From assembly GCA_948466265.1 (NCBI GenBank), contig CAOJZU010000001.1:62001-126000 (forward strand): DNA of 64,000 nucleotides, in the 5' to 3' direction. The DNA comes from an uncultured Clostridium sp. (GTDB taxonomy: Bacteria > Bacillota_A > Clostridia > TANB77 > CAG-508). The translations under genes and the position numbers were made by a program. The notes beneath the pieces were generated by a model. It was not told the DNA's origin. It worked only from the letters and a program-made list of their open reading frames with translations, and ran no database searches. Positions within the stretch are counted from its first letter, which is position 1; each line of letters opens with the position of its first letter. Shown here in pieces: positions 55,313 through 64,000 of the stretch.

Positions 55313-57763
55313 ATGGACAGACCAGATGAAACAATAATCGAGAGAGACATCGAAAAAGAAATGAAAACAGCATATATTGACTATGCCATGAGTGTTATAG
55401 TTGCACGTGCTTTGCCAGATGCAAGAGACCGGACTAAAGCCTGTACATAGAAGAATTTTATATTCAATGCATGAGGATGGAATTACTTCGGACAAGCCAT
55501 ATAGAAAATGCGCAAATACAGTAGGATCTGTTTTGGGTAGATATCACCCACATGGAGATGCAGCAGTATATGATGCAATGGTAAGAATGGCACAAACATT
55601 TAGCTTGAGATACCCATTAATAGATGGACATGGAAATTTTGGTTCTATAGATGGAGATCCAGCAGCAGCCATGAGGTATACGGAAGCAAGGATGTCAAAG
55701 ATTGCAAACTATATGATGAGTGATATAGAAAAAAACACAGTAGATTTTGTACCAAACTATGATGATAGATTACAAGAGCCAAGTGTACTACCTGCAAGAC
55801 TTCCAGCACTTTTACTTAATGGTTCTTCAGGAATTGCAGTAGGAATGGCAACAAATATTCCACCACATAACCTATCAGAAGTAGTGGACCGGACTAATTA
55901 AAGTAATAGAAGATGATGAAGTTACAAATGAAGACTTAATGAAAATTATAAAAGGACCTGATTTCCCAACAGGAGCGACAATACTTGGAAGAGAGGGAAT
56001 AAAAGAAGCATATACGACAGGTAGAGGAAAAATCATAATGAGAGCAGAAGCGGAAATAGAGGAGATGGCAGGAAATAGGCAAAGAATAATCATAACATCA
56101 CTTCCATATCAGGTAAATAAAGCAAGACTTCATAAACATATAGATGAATTAGTTCGAGACAAGAAGATAGAAGGAATATCTGCGATAAGAGATGAGTCAG
56201 ATAGACAAGCTAATGTAAGGCTAGTTATTGAGTTAAAAAGAGAAGCTAATGCTCAAGTTATATTAAATAGATTATATAAATTTACGCAAATGCAAGAAAC
56301 ATTTGGGGCAATAATCCTTGCATTAGTTAAAGGAGTTCCAAGAATATTAACTTTAAAACAATGCTTAGAATGTTTTATTGACCATAGAAAAGAAGTTGTA
56401 GTTCGTAGAACTAAATTTGAGCTTGATAAAGCAGAAGCAAGAGCTCACATATTAGAGGGATTAAAAATAGCAATAGATAACATTGACGAAGTAATAAAAA
56501 TAATCAGAGGTTCTTATGATGATCCAAAAGAAAGATTGATGGAAAGATTTGGATTTACAGATATTCAAGCACAAGCAATTCTAGATATGAGATTAAAAAC
56601 TTTATCTGGATTACAAAGAGAAAAGATAGAAGAAGAATATAACGAACTAATGAAGCTAATAGAGCATTTAAAGGCAGTTCTTGCAAGTGAAAAGTTAGTC
56701 TTTGATATAATAAAAGAAGAATTACTTGAAGTAAAAGAAAAATATGGAGACGATAGAAAAACAAAGATAGTAGCAGCACAAGGAGAATTAGACGAAGAAG
56801 CATTAATCAAAGAAGAAGAAACAGTTATTACTTTAAGCCATTTTGGATATATAAAGAGAATGCCAATAGATACATATAAAAGCCAAAAAAGAGGTGGAAA
56901 AGGAATAACAGGAATGACAACAAGAGAAGAAGACTTCGTAAAGAAAATATTTACAGCTTCAACACATGATACAATAATGTTCTTTAGCAATAAAGGAAAG
57001 TTATATAGACTAAGAGGCTATGAGATACCAGAGGCACGGAAGAACAGCAAAAGGAACAGCAATAGTGAATCTTTTAAGCCTAGATCCAGGAGAAAAAGTT
57101 TCAGCAATAATACCTATTCAAAACTTTGCGGATGGTAAATACTTACTTATGGCAACAAAAAATGGTATTATAAAGAAAACGCCGCTTGCTGAATATGACT
57201 CTACAAGAAAAACAGGTCTTCAAGGAATAGCTTTAAAAGACGATGACGAGTTAATCGAAGTAAAACTTACAGATGGCGAAGATAATGTTGTAATGGTAAC
57301 AAGAGAAGGTTTATGTATTACATTTGACGAAAAAGATGTAAGGCCAATGGGAAGAGTTTCTCAAGGAGTTATAGGAATAAAGCTAAATAAAGACGATGAA
57401 GTAATAGGAATGCAATCAATAGTTGCAGGAAGCAAACAAACACTACTTACAATTACTGAAAATGGTTTTGGAAAGAGAACAGAACTTGACGAATATAGAG
57501 TGCAAATAAGAGCAGGAAAAGGCGTTATAACATACAAAATTACACCTAGAACTGGAAAAGTAATAGGAGTAGAATTAGTAGACGAAGACGACGATATAAT
57601 GCTTGTTACAGATACAGGAACAATAATAAGAATAAACGTATCAGAGATAAGTATACTTGGAAGACCAACACAGGGTGTAACACTAATGAGAACTAACGAG
57701 GGCAGAGTAGTTAGTATAGAGAAGATAGCAGAAGAAAAAATAGACGAAGAAGAAAGTAAATAA
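55313..57763 (+). CDS. gyrA: DNA gyrase subunit A (three CGG +1 sites)
   Basis: 815 residues. +1 steps at CGG 55430 ([16 protein letters not shown]), 55888 ([15 protein letters not shown]) and 57037 ([16 protein letters not shown]). The catalytic Tyr lies in [14 protein letters not shown]; quinolone-region [15 protein letters not shown] and the beta-propeller GyrA box QKRGGKG are present. Length minus three is 2448. The first site is at codon 40, before the active site. Separated from gyrB by 6.3 kb of unrelated genes, unusual for Firmicutes in which they usually adjoin. Confidence 0.97.
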
Positions 57764-57765
57764 AA

Positions 57766-57812
57766 ATGACACCACCAGTAGTTAGAAGAACTCTATCTAC
57801 TGGTGGATTTTT
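57766..57812 (+). terminator. Terminator after gyrA
   Basis: CACCACCAGTAG pairs with CTACTGGTGG around GTTAGAAGAACTCTAT, followed by ATTTTTT. Confidence 0.88.
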
Positions 57813-57842
57813 TGAAATTTCGTGAGATTTTTTGAAGCAGAA

Positions 57843-58379
57843 CTACTTAAAATTAATTCTAGCTGTAAGATTACCGCAAATATCATAGGTTTTACTGACA
57901 TCAAGGTAAGATTTACGAATGCTTTCGATACAAAACTCGTATCCAGTCTCCGAGTTTAAAACCTGTATGATGTCGCCAACGATAAAAGCTGACACTCTTG
58001 ATAACTTGTAACCTAACTCATTTAAATACTGTGATTTCCAAATTTTAAAGTCAGCCGTACCCATTTCTGCATGGCGAGACTTAATTAATTCGGAAGACTC
58101 AGACAAGTCAAAAAGGCTACAGTCAATAGAAAACCAGTAACGTGTGCAAAGTGTAACGTTTTTAATCATCTTATCAATAGGATGATTAAGGGCAGAGTAG
58201 TATTTCAGAGCGTCTTCCGCAGAGGAATATACTTCTCTTTTGTAGGTGATTGTAATCCAGGCCGGTATAGCTACAGTCCGAATTTCGGCTTGTAAATTTT
58301 CTAACTTCCGAAATTCTTCATTTATACGTTCCACTTGCAAAGTTAACAGTTGCTTAGGATTAGAATTCTCTTTTCCCAT
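57843..58379 (-). CDS. Unknown protein, paralog A, with two in-frame CGG codons
   Basis: 178 residues. An N-terminal coiled-coil-like part (RINEEFRKLENLQ) is followed by a mixed domain with LPxx-less SALNHPIDKMI and a shared C-terminal motif (DFKIWKSQYLNEL; TGYEF). It is homologous to the gene at 59355 (MGK start, WK/WR-x2-YL, TGYxF). CGG occurs in frame at codon 24 (58308-58310) and codon 34 (58278-58280); in the +1 frame both give GGN, one codon, stop (GGA-AGT-TAG; GGA-CTG-TAG). GC-richer codons (GCC, CGT) than the native genes. GTGAGGT lies upstream of the ATG. Function unknown. Confidence 0.75.
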   Translation of the reverse strand: MGKENSNPKQLLTLQVERINEEFRKLENLQAEIRTVAIPAWITITYKREVYSSAEDALKYYSALNHPIDKMIKNVTLCTRYWFSIDCSLFDLSESSELIKSRHAEMGTADFKIWKSQYLNELGYKLSRVSAFIVGDIIQVLNSETGYEFCIESIRKSYLDVSKTYDICGNLTARINFK

Positions 58380-58431
58380 TTTTATACCTCACTTTCAAAT
58401 TTTTTGCTTCATTGGAAGCTACTATAACCTA

Positions 58432-58460
58432 ATTATACTACAATTTTACATAAAATGCAA
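58432..58460 (-). promoter_or_regulatory. Promoter of paralog A
   Basis: On the reverse strand TTGCAT, 17 bases, TATAAT. The sequence from -35 to -10 is nearly identical to that of paralog B. GCTTCATTGGAAGC, an inverted repeat, lies between -10 and the ATG. Confidence 0.75.
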
Positions 58461-58565
58461 ATTGTTGATTTATGCCATGGGAATCTTTTTTCTTTATTAA
58501 TGTTGATAATTTATAGAGTTTATTATATAATAAACATGTAACATTAAGAAAGGAGAGCCAATTAT

Positions 58566-58913
58566 ATGGAAAATAAAATTTATACATTTGAAGAAATAAA
58601 AGAAATCGCAAAAGTTATATTTGAAAAATATAAAATAAAAAAGGCTTATTTATTTGGCTCTTATGCTAGAAATGAAGCAAAAGAAGATTCAGATATTGAT
58701 ATAATGATAGTAAAGGAAAATTCTAATATAACCACATTATTAAATCTAGCAGAATTTGAAACAGAGTTGCAAAATGCACTACATAAAAATGTCGATGTAA
58801 TTATAGAAGAGACTTATTTAGATAATGCAGTTGAAGAAAATAAATATGGGAAACTTGCCAAAGAGATCTTTTTTAAACAAGTAAAAAAAGATAGGAGAGT
58901 ATTATATGACTAA
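58566..58913 (+). CDS. mntA: MntA-type nucleotidyltransferase antitoxin
   Basis: 115 residues. The minimal nucleotidyltransferase motif GSYARNEAKEDSDIDIMI (GSx10DxD) identifies an MNT-domain protein, which in this arrangement AMPylates and neutralises HepT. The next gene overlaps by 8 bases. GGAGAG lies upstream of the ATG. No CGG site. Both flanks carry the paralogous unknown genes. Confidence 0.92.
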   Translation: MENKIYTFEEIKEIAKVIFEKYKIKKAYLFGSYARNEAKEDSDIDIMIVKENSNITTLLNLAEFETELQNALHKNVDVIIEETYLDNAVEENKYGKLAKEIFFKQVKKDRRVLYD

Positions 58914-59274
58914 TTTAGATAGAAGAACAACAATTTTATTACATATTCAAAAATATTGCACAGAAATAGAAGAAAATTTTAAATTTTTCGGTACACAAGT
59001 TGATACTTTTAAAAAGAATAATATTTTTAGAGATTCAATATCAATGAAAATCTTTCAAATAGGAGAATTAACAAAAGAATTAGACAAAGACTATAAAGAA
59101 TTTATATATAAAACAGAAAACGAAGTGCCATGGAAAAATATTATCCGTATGAGAGAAAGATTTGCACATCACTATGGAGAGATGAATTTAGAAATTATAT
59201 TTAATACAGCCATTTATGATATACCAAAACTAAATGATTTTATACAAAAGGAATTGGGAAATATTACTGATTAA
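58906..59274 (+). CDS. hepT: HepT-type HEPN ribonuclease toxin
   Basis: 122 residues. The HEPN catalytic motif R-x4-H-x-Y appears in RERFAHHYG, together with the upstream helix KIFQIGELTKEL. HepT is an RNase or tRNA-targeting toxin controlled by MntA. Overlap of the genes indicates translational coupling. No CGG site (TTC-GGT only). Confidence 0.92.
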   Translation: MTNLDRRTTILLHIQKYCTEIEENFKFFGTQVDTFKKNNIFRDSISMKIFQIGELTKELDKDYKEFIYKTENEVPWKNIIRMRERFAHHYGEMNLEIIFNTAIYDIPKLNDFIQKELGNITD

Positions 59275-59288
59275 ACTCATTTGTATAG

Positions 59289-59325
59289 GAAAACGCTGGC
59301 AATTATTTCAATTGCCAGCGTTTGT
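59289..59325. terminator. Bidirectional terminator between hepT and paralog B
   Basis: AAACGCTGGCAATT pairs perfectly with AATTGCCAGCGTTT around ATTTC. Convergent genes on both sides. Confidence 0.85.
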
Positions 59326-59354
59326 AAATTTCGAGATATGACATAAAGAAATGA

Positions 59355-59927
59355 TTATTTGAGAGCAAATTCAAAGTTAACCGCGATATCGACAAAAGAT
59401 CCGTCATCATTTGTGCTATAAAGGGCATCAATGCTTTTAAATGTAAAGTCATATCCAGTATATGAAGTTACAATTTGCATAGCCCTTTTAGCTATAGGTT
59501 TTAATGTTTTAGATAATTTAGGCTTGAAATTTTCAAGATAATCACATCTCCAGACATAAAAGTCTTTAGTGGACATGGTAGATTCATGGCTGTTGTATTC
59601 TTCAGCATATGCGGATAAATTCATAAAATTGCTTGCATTAATAAAGCAATAATATGAAGAGCAAAGCTGAAGTTTAGGCAAATAGCCACTAACGACTGTT
59701 TCGAATTCTTCCGAAGCCATGCCTTCCAAGAACTCAAGAGCAACCTTTTTTATTTTCAGTTCCCTTTCGTCTAATTCATTAGACATATCCTTTTCTAACC
59801 TTTTTGTAGCCCTTTTAGCGCAAACCTTAATCTTACGATGCAGATTGTCTAAAATCCGTAGCTCGTTATTAACCTTTTTTAACTGCACTTGCATTTCAGC
59901 ATTAGCACTTAGAATGTCCTTTCCCAT
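59355..59927 (-). CDS. Unknown protein, paralog B, with one in-frame CGG codon
   Basis: 190 residues, homologous to the gene at 57843 with similar length and motifs (NNELRILDNLHRK near the N-terminus; DFYVWRCDYLENF; TGYDF). The CGG at codon 24 (59856-59858) is at the homologous position to that of paralog A. In the +1 frame it gives GGA-TTT-TAG. The same hidden stop is preserved despite different flanking codons. GTGAGGT precedes the ATG. I do not recognise a family. Confidence 0.75.
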   Translation of the reverse strand: MGKDILSANAEMQVQLKKVNNELRILDNLHRKIKVCAKRATKRLEKDMSNELDERELKIKKVALEFLEGMASEEFETVVSGYLPKLQLCSSYYCFINASNFMNLSAYAEEYNSHESTMSTKDFYVWRCDYLENFKPKLSKTLKPIAKRAMQIVTSYTGYDFTFKSIDALYSTNDDGSFVDIAVNFEFALK

Positions 59928-59954
59928 TAGTTATACCTCACTTTCAATTTTTCT

Positions 59955-59968
59955 GTTCACTTGTGAAC
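59955..59968. repeat. Inverted repeat upstream of paralog B
   Basis: GTTCACTTGTGAAC in the leader between the -10 box and the ATG; paralog A has GCTTCATTGGAAGC at the same place. An operator or an RNA hairpin. Confidence 0.5.
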
Positions 59969-59978
59969 GAATACATTA

Positions 59979-60007
59979 ATTATACTATAATTTTACATAA
60001 AATGCAA
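59979..60007 (-). promoter_or_regulatory. Promoter of paralog B
   Basis: TTGCAT, 17 bases, TATAAT on the reverse strand; almost the same sequence as the paralog A promoter, which implies common regulation. Confidence 0.75.
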
Positions 60008-60088
60008 ATTGTTTGAAGTTATAACTAGAATATGATATAATAATATTAGGTATCCTAAGGGAAAAATGGCAAAAGGAGGAAGTAAACT

Positions 60089-60172
60089 ATGGAAGACATC
60101 GGTAATGCTCTTGCTGCTTTATTAGCACTTTGTATCGCATTTAAGTTTGGAAGATTAAGAATTCCGTGGTAA
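60089..60172 (+). CDS. Very small membrane peptide (27 aa)
   Basis: ATG 60089 with AAAGGAGG 8 bases upstream, TATAAT at about 60036 and a strong terminator just after. The product MEDIGNALAALLALCIAF followed by KFGRLRIPW is a single helix with a basic tail. The dedicated promoter, ribosome binding site and terminator make it credible. No family recognised. Confidence 0.65.
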   Translation: MEDIGNALAALLALCIAFKFGRLRIPW

Positions 60173-60179
60173 GACCTTT

Positions 60180-60217
60180 AGCAAAACGGCAGATTCAAAT
60201 TCTGCCGTTTTGTTTTA
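60180..60217. terminator. Terminator between convergent genes
   Basis: CAAAACGGCAGA pairs with TCTGCCGTTTTG around TTCAAAT; T run on one side. Confidence 0.88.
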
Positions 60218-60226
60218 TCTATAAAT

Positions 60227-61237
60227 TTATTTAGTAGCTATATTTGCAAAATCATTATTTACAACCTTATCATATGGAGCTTTTTGTTTCAATTCTCCTG
60301 CTTCTTGTATGATAGTTTGAAGAAGATCAAAGCCTTCTTCTGATAAATAAGGTGTTTTATTCCATACATCTATTTCCTTATATCTATTCAAAACAGTAAT
60401 AACTAAATCTCTATCAGTATTTGGGAAGTATGATATAATAGCGTCAGCTACTTCCTCGGTAGAATGTGAATCTACCCATTTTTGACCTTTGTAAATAGCA
60501 TTTGTAAACTTCTGTATAACATCTGGATTTTTTTCTATATAACTTTTCTTAGCAAAATATGCAGTGTAAGGAAGCTCTTCAGTTTCTTTGCCGATAGAAG
60601 CTACGATATAACCTTTTCCAGCAATTTCTGTACTTGATGCAGTAGGTTCAAATAGAGCCACATAATCAGCATTACCTGCTGAGAAAGCACCCGCCATTAA
60701 GTCAAAACTAATGCTGTCATCTAAAGATACATCAGTTTTAGGATCAATACCATATTTCTTTAATACATATTCAAGAGTCATATAAGGAACTCCACCTTTT
60801 CTTCCAGGAATAATAGTAGACCCTTTTACATCTTGCCATTTGAAGTTTGGATTTTCCTTTCTACTTACTAAAAAAGAACCATCTCTTTTTGTAAGTTGTG
60901 CGAAGACCTCTGTATGATCTTCCTTTCCTTCGTTATAAACATAAATTGAAGCTTCAGGTCCAGCAAAACCAATATCACTTTGATTTGCTAGGACTGAGGT
61001 CATAACAGCATCTGCACCTTGAGCTGTTGTAAGTTCTATTTTTAAGCCTTCTTCTTCAAAGAATCCTTGACTCAAGGCTACATATTGTGGTGCATAAAAT
61101 ATAGAACGAGTTACTTCACTTAAAGCAACAGTTTTCATTTCAGTATCAGCTGAGTTTTGAGTTTTCATATAAAACATACAAGTAACAATTGCGATTAAAG
61201 CAAATAAAATAGCAAATGAAATAATTAACTTTTTCAA
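60227..61237 (-). CDS. ABC transporter substrate-binding protein (SsuA/THI5/NMT1-like)
   Basis: 336 residues from TTG 61237 (GGAGG 9 bases upstream), overlapping the permease stop by 4 bases. A hydrophobic N-terminus acts as signal or anchor ([18 protein letters not shown], with the Cys a possible lipid site). The mature part matches the NMT1/THI5-like or SsuA family ([52 protein letters not shown]). Likely substrates are a sulfonate, taurine, nitrate or a thiamine precursor. No CGG site. Confidence 0.9.
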   Translation of the reverse strand: MKKLIISFAILFALIAIVTCMFYMKTQNSADTEMKTVALSEVTRSIFYAPQYVALSQGFFEEEGLKIELTTAQGADAVMTSVLANQSDIGFAGPEASIYVYNEGKEDHTEVFAQLTKRDGSFLVSRKENPNFKWQDVKGSTIIPGRKGGVPYMTLEYVLKKYGIDPKTDVSLDDSISFDLMAGAFSAGNADYVALFEPTASSTEIAGKGYIVASIGKETEELPYTAYFAKKSYIEKNPDVIQKFTNAIYKGQKWVDSHSTEEVADAIISYFPNTDRDLVITVLNRYKEIDVWNKTPYLSEEGFDLLQTIIQEAGELKQKAPYDKVVNNDFANIATK

Positions 61238-62047
61238 GCTTTCATCCTCCTCTTTAAAATAAGTTTTTCTAAAAGTACAACACTTTTATACATAAGAGCA
61301 GCCATTATTCCAAGTATTATAACACTTGTCATAACAAGGTCTAATTGGAAAACTTGCCCTCCATATACGATTAAATAACCAAGTCCTGCTTTTGAAACTA
61401 AGAATTCTCCAGAAATAACGCCTACTAGAGATAAGCCGAATATTAATCTTCAGAGAGTTAATAAATGTAGAAATATTAGCAGGGATTACAATTTTACTTA
61501 GCACCTGTAGTTTATTTGCACCTAAGGTTTTTGCCATCTTAATTTTTTCTTTATCAGTATTCATGAAACCGGTGCAAAATATCTAATATTGTAACAATTA
61601 ATGAAATGGCAAGAGCCATAACTATAATTGCGGAAGTTCCAGATCCAACCCAAATAATTATTATTGGTCCGAAGAGCAACTTTTGGCAAACTATTTAATA
61701 CCACCAAAAATGGGTCAAATACTTTTGATAAAAATTTGGAAAGCCATAAAATGATAGAAATAAGGATGCCGAGTAATGTTCCAAATGTAAAACCAATAGT
61801 AGTTTCATACATCGTTACACCTAAATGTTTAAGTAAGTCATTAGCACTTAAATTCATAAAGGTTTTAAATATTCTACTTGGTTGGCTACTAATAAAACTA
61901 TCTATAATTTTTAAATTAGCTAAAACTTCCCAAATTAATATAATAGTAAGTAAAATTCCGAACTTGAGTTACAAAAACAGCAATTTTATTTATCTTAATT
62001 TTTCTTAAGTATTTTTTTCTATCTATAGATATGAATTTATCACGCAT
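61234..62047 (-). CDS. ABC transporter permease, SsuC/TauC-like (four CGG +1 sites)
   Basis: 269 residues after +1 steps at CGG 61958, 61669, 61569 and 61436; length minus four is 810. Six helices and the EAA loop ([20 protein letters not shown]) match binding-protein-dependent permeases. Sites restore [43 protein letters not shown] and [19 protein letters not shown]. In the 0 frame the gene falls into five short pieces. ATG 62047 overlaps the ATPase stop (ATGCGTGA). Preceding codons of the four sites are all different. Confidence 0.9.
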
Positions 62048-62814
62048 GTACATCTAGCTCCTTCCAAAGACAATCAAAGTATTCACTAAATTTAGGACTT
62101 TTTCGGCAGTTAATTGGTGTTCGATTTTGAATATCATCAAAATCGATTTTATAGACCTTCTTAATTTTAGCTGGTCTATTAGTTAAAACAATAACTTTAT
62201 CTGACATACTGATACTTTCTGATATATCATGAGTTACTATAATGGCTGTAATTTGTTCTTCCCTAAGGATTTTGTAAATGTCATTTGTTACCATCATTCT
62301 TGTTTGATAATCTAAAGCAGAAAAAGCTTCATCTAGCAATAGAATTTTAGGTCTAACAGCAAGAGTTCTAATTAATGCTACTCTTTGCCTCATTCCACCA
62401 GATAATTGAGAAGGATATTTATCTTTAAATTCATAAAGACCATACTTTTTCAAAAGACTAACTACGTATTCTTCGTTTTCTTTAGTCTTAAGATGTCTAA
62501 TTTCTAGTCCTAGCATTACATTGCTATAAATACTTCTCCATTCAAGTAGACTATCTTTTTGAAGCATGTAGCCGATTTTAGGAGAAATACCAGAAGAAAT
62601 TTTTCCGCTCAATATAAATTTCTCCGACTAGTTTTTTCTTCCAGTCCTGAAATTATAGAAAGTAAACTTGATTTTCCGCACCCGGCTGGGACCAATAATG
62701 CTTATAAATTCACCTTTGTTCACAGCAAAACTAATTCCGAGATAGTGCGATTATTTCACCATTTTTTGCCTGATATGTTTTTTTAATATTATTAATTTTT
62801 AAAATTTCTTTCAT
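62040..62814 (-). CDS. ABC transporter ATPase, SsuB/TauB-like (four CGG +1 sites in the first 70 codons)
   Basis: 256 residues. +1 steps at CGG 62737 (IIALS-G-ISFAVNKGE), 62682 (IIGPS-G-CGKSSLLSI, the Walker A), 62624 (EEKTS-G-EIYIE) and 62605 (YIE-G-KISSGIS). Afterwards the protein stays in one frame: Q-loop YMLQKDSLLEW, signature PSQLSGGMRQR, Walker B ILLLDEAFSALD, switch His VTHDISE. Length minus four is 771. First gene of the importer operon, GGAGGGC upstream. The second site is followed at once by another CGG string (GTG-CGG in the 0 frame), which is out of phase after the step. Confidence 0.92.
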
Positions 62815-62872
62815 AAAAAATGCCCTCCTATCAATATGCCTTAATTTAGTATATTCGACATAATGTATAAGG

Positions 62873-62908
62873 GTGAAAAAAATAAGATATGATATATCTA
62901 TCATATCT
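62873..62908 (-). terminator. Terminator of the dnaC-like gene
   Basis: On the reverse strand AGATATGATAGATATATCATATCT forms a hairpin followed by TATTTTTTT. Confidence 0.65.
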
Positions 62909-62920
62909 AAATGTTCAAAT

Positions 62921-63938
62921 TTATTTTTTAATCAATCTGTTTATTCTAATATCATCACCAAAAAATCTACAAACATTATAGTAAGAAGCAAGCCTTGAAA
63001 ATATTCTTTCGCTGTAGGTATCAAGCAAATTATTCATATTCAAGTTAGTTGAAATGATAGTTTTAGTTATGTGATTTCCTTGAAAAAGAAGTCTTGCATT
63101 GATTATATTAAAAAGTTCAGAAAGTTTAAATGAATTTAAACTTTCAGCACCTAAGTCATCAATTATGAGTAAATCTGCATTTATAATATTGTTATATACA
63201 CTATTAAAATCAGAGTTTCCAAATCGGTAATCAATAATATTATCAAGCATTATAGGGGCTGTCTGGTAAAGGACGGTTTTCCCATTAGAAAGAATTTCCT
63301 TTGCAATGCAATTAGAAAGAAAAGTCTTGCCAAGTCCTGTATTACCAGTAAATAATAGATTCTTTTCATCAGGATTATCAAAGTTTTTGATAAAATTAAG
63401 TGAAATTTCTTTTATATTTTGGATATTCTTCCTAGGTGAAATTTTAGCTTTATACTTTTGCTCATCTGCACTATCTGAGTATAAATGTAAGTTAAAATTA
63501 TCGAAATTCTCTTTCTCAAGGTTTCCTATATTAGATTCATTAAATTCCAAATCAAACATTTTTTGCTTAATGCAATTACAAAGTGTGCTTTTACCATCAG
63601 AAGATGAAATGAATCCTGTATCATTACATATAGAACATTCATAGATAGGATGAAGTGCACCGATCAGGGATTTCTAAAGTTTTCAAAAGAGCATTTTTCT
63701 GAAGTTTTAGTTTATCAAAATCTTTACGAAGTTTTTTTTCTAAATCTAAATCAGTGTTCAAAACAGCCTTAGAAATATCAAGTGCAAGATTTCCAAGTTT
63801 TAAGTTAAGATTTGCAAGTTCTGGATTAGCATCAATAAAAGCGGATTTTTGTTTTTCATGATTTAAATCAGCTTTATATTTTTTTTGCTCATAATCTTTT
63901 AATAAGACATTTAGAGTAGAATTGTTCAAACTAGCCAC
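62921..63938 (-). CDS. DnaC/DnaI-like helicase loader (one CGG +1 site)
   Basis: 338 residues. The N-terminal about 93 residues (coiled) join the rest at CGG 63660-63662: EIPD-G-ALHPIYECSICNDTG. The four-cysteine zinc site (CSICNDTGF...CNC) characteristic of DnaC/DnaI loaders follows the join. AAA+ motifs: LLFTGNTGLGKTFLSNCIA (Walker A) and LLIIDDLGAE (Walker B). Length minus one is 1017. It delivers replicative helicase at origins. It follows a DnaD-like gene end, the usual replication-restart pairing. Confidence 0.92.
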
Positions 63939-63952
63939 ATTCCTTTCTTAAA

Positions 63953-64000
63953 CTAATTTTGGTTGTTTGCATAAAGATTATCTAAATTTTCGTATGTACG
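63953..64000 (-). CDS. 3' end of a DnaD-like gene (partial)
   Basis: The last 15 codons of a gene running off the window edge: RTYENLDNLYANNQN, stop. Y-x-NLD-x-x-Y-x-N is a typical end of the DnaD/DnaB2 domain of replication-initiation proteins in Firmicutes. The neighbour dnaC-like gene supports this. Most of the gene is not visible. Confidence 0.6.
   Translation of the reverse strand, partial: RTYENLDNLYANNQN

Overview
The window comes from a low-GC, spore-forming Clostridia-type Firmicute, probably uncultured. The evidence is strong AT bias, spmA/spmB, a GerMN lipoprotein, a SleB-like hydrolase, a Spo0A-type effector domain, and the classical Firmicute origin neighbourhood: parA-parB-mnmG-mnmE-jag-yidC-yidD-rnpA-rpmH | dnaA-dnaN-recF-gyrB-gyrA.

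The main observation concerns decoding. At least 21 genes, including essential ones (dnaN, recF, gyrB, gyrA, mnmE, mnmG, yidC, rsmI), cannot be read in a single frame. In every case the break is the same: an extra C sits directly before a glycine codon. The in-phase triplet is then CGG, and the conserved protein continues one base later from GGN (NNN-C-GGN-NNN). I count 48 such sites on both strands. Removing exactly these bases makes every affected gene length divisible by three and restores family motifs, including three P-loops and the HD-GYP, GyrA and MnmE signatures. This looks like genome-wide +1 decoding at CGG (CGGN read as Gly), not mutation or sequencing error. Below, 'CGG site' means this structure. 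CDS coordinates span all frames of a gene, so CDS lengths exceed a multiple of 3 by the number of sites. Only five CGG codons appear to be read in frame. They lie near the start of three genes (SleB-like, and two paralogous unknowns), and each is followed in the +1 frame by a stop codon exactly two codons later.

Layout. 0-5 kb: end of a nonribosomal peptide synthetase, a sensor histidine kinase, an ABC-F ATPase and small membrane proteins. 5-11 kb: DUF4190 proteins, a response regulator with an HD-GYP domain, a CapA-like protein, a membrane-anchored sigma-factor fusion, and a Spo0A-C protein. 11-15 kb: accessory stretch with a KilA-N protein, a secreted serine protease, small orphans and ordinary pseudogenes. 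15-22 kb: tRNA-Lys, a VanW/G5 protein, spmAB, an AbrB-type regulator, rsmI, a tRNA methyltransferase and GerMN. 22-26.7 kb: a 1445-residue 2-hydroxyacyl-CoA dehydratase activase-like protein. 26.7-33.6 kb: a 6.9 kb T-rich stretch with no credible gene but two perfect DnaA boxes. 33.6-34.5 kb: three tRNA-Ser genes. 34.5-42.8 kb: leftward origin operon with parS. 43-57.8 kb: rightward origin operon, interrupted between gyrB and gyrA by a small-RNA locus, the SleB-like gene and a VirB4/MinD-type ATPase operon. 57.8-60 kb: two co-regulated paralogs flanking an MntA/HepT toxin-antitoxin pair. 60-64 kb: an ABC importer of the nitrate/sulfonate/taurine/thiamine-precursor class and a DnaC/DnaI-like helicase loader following the end of a DnaD-like gene.
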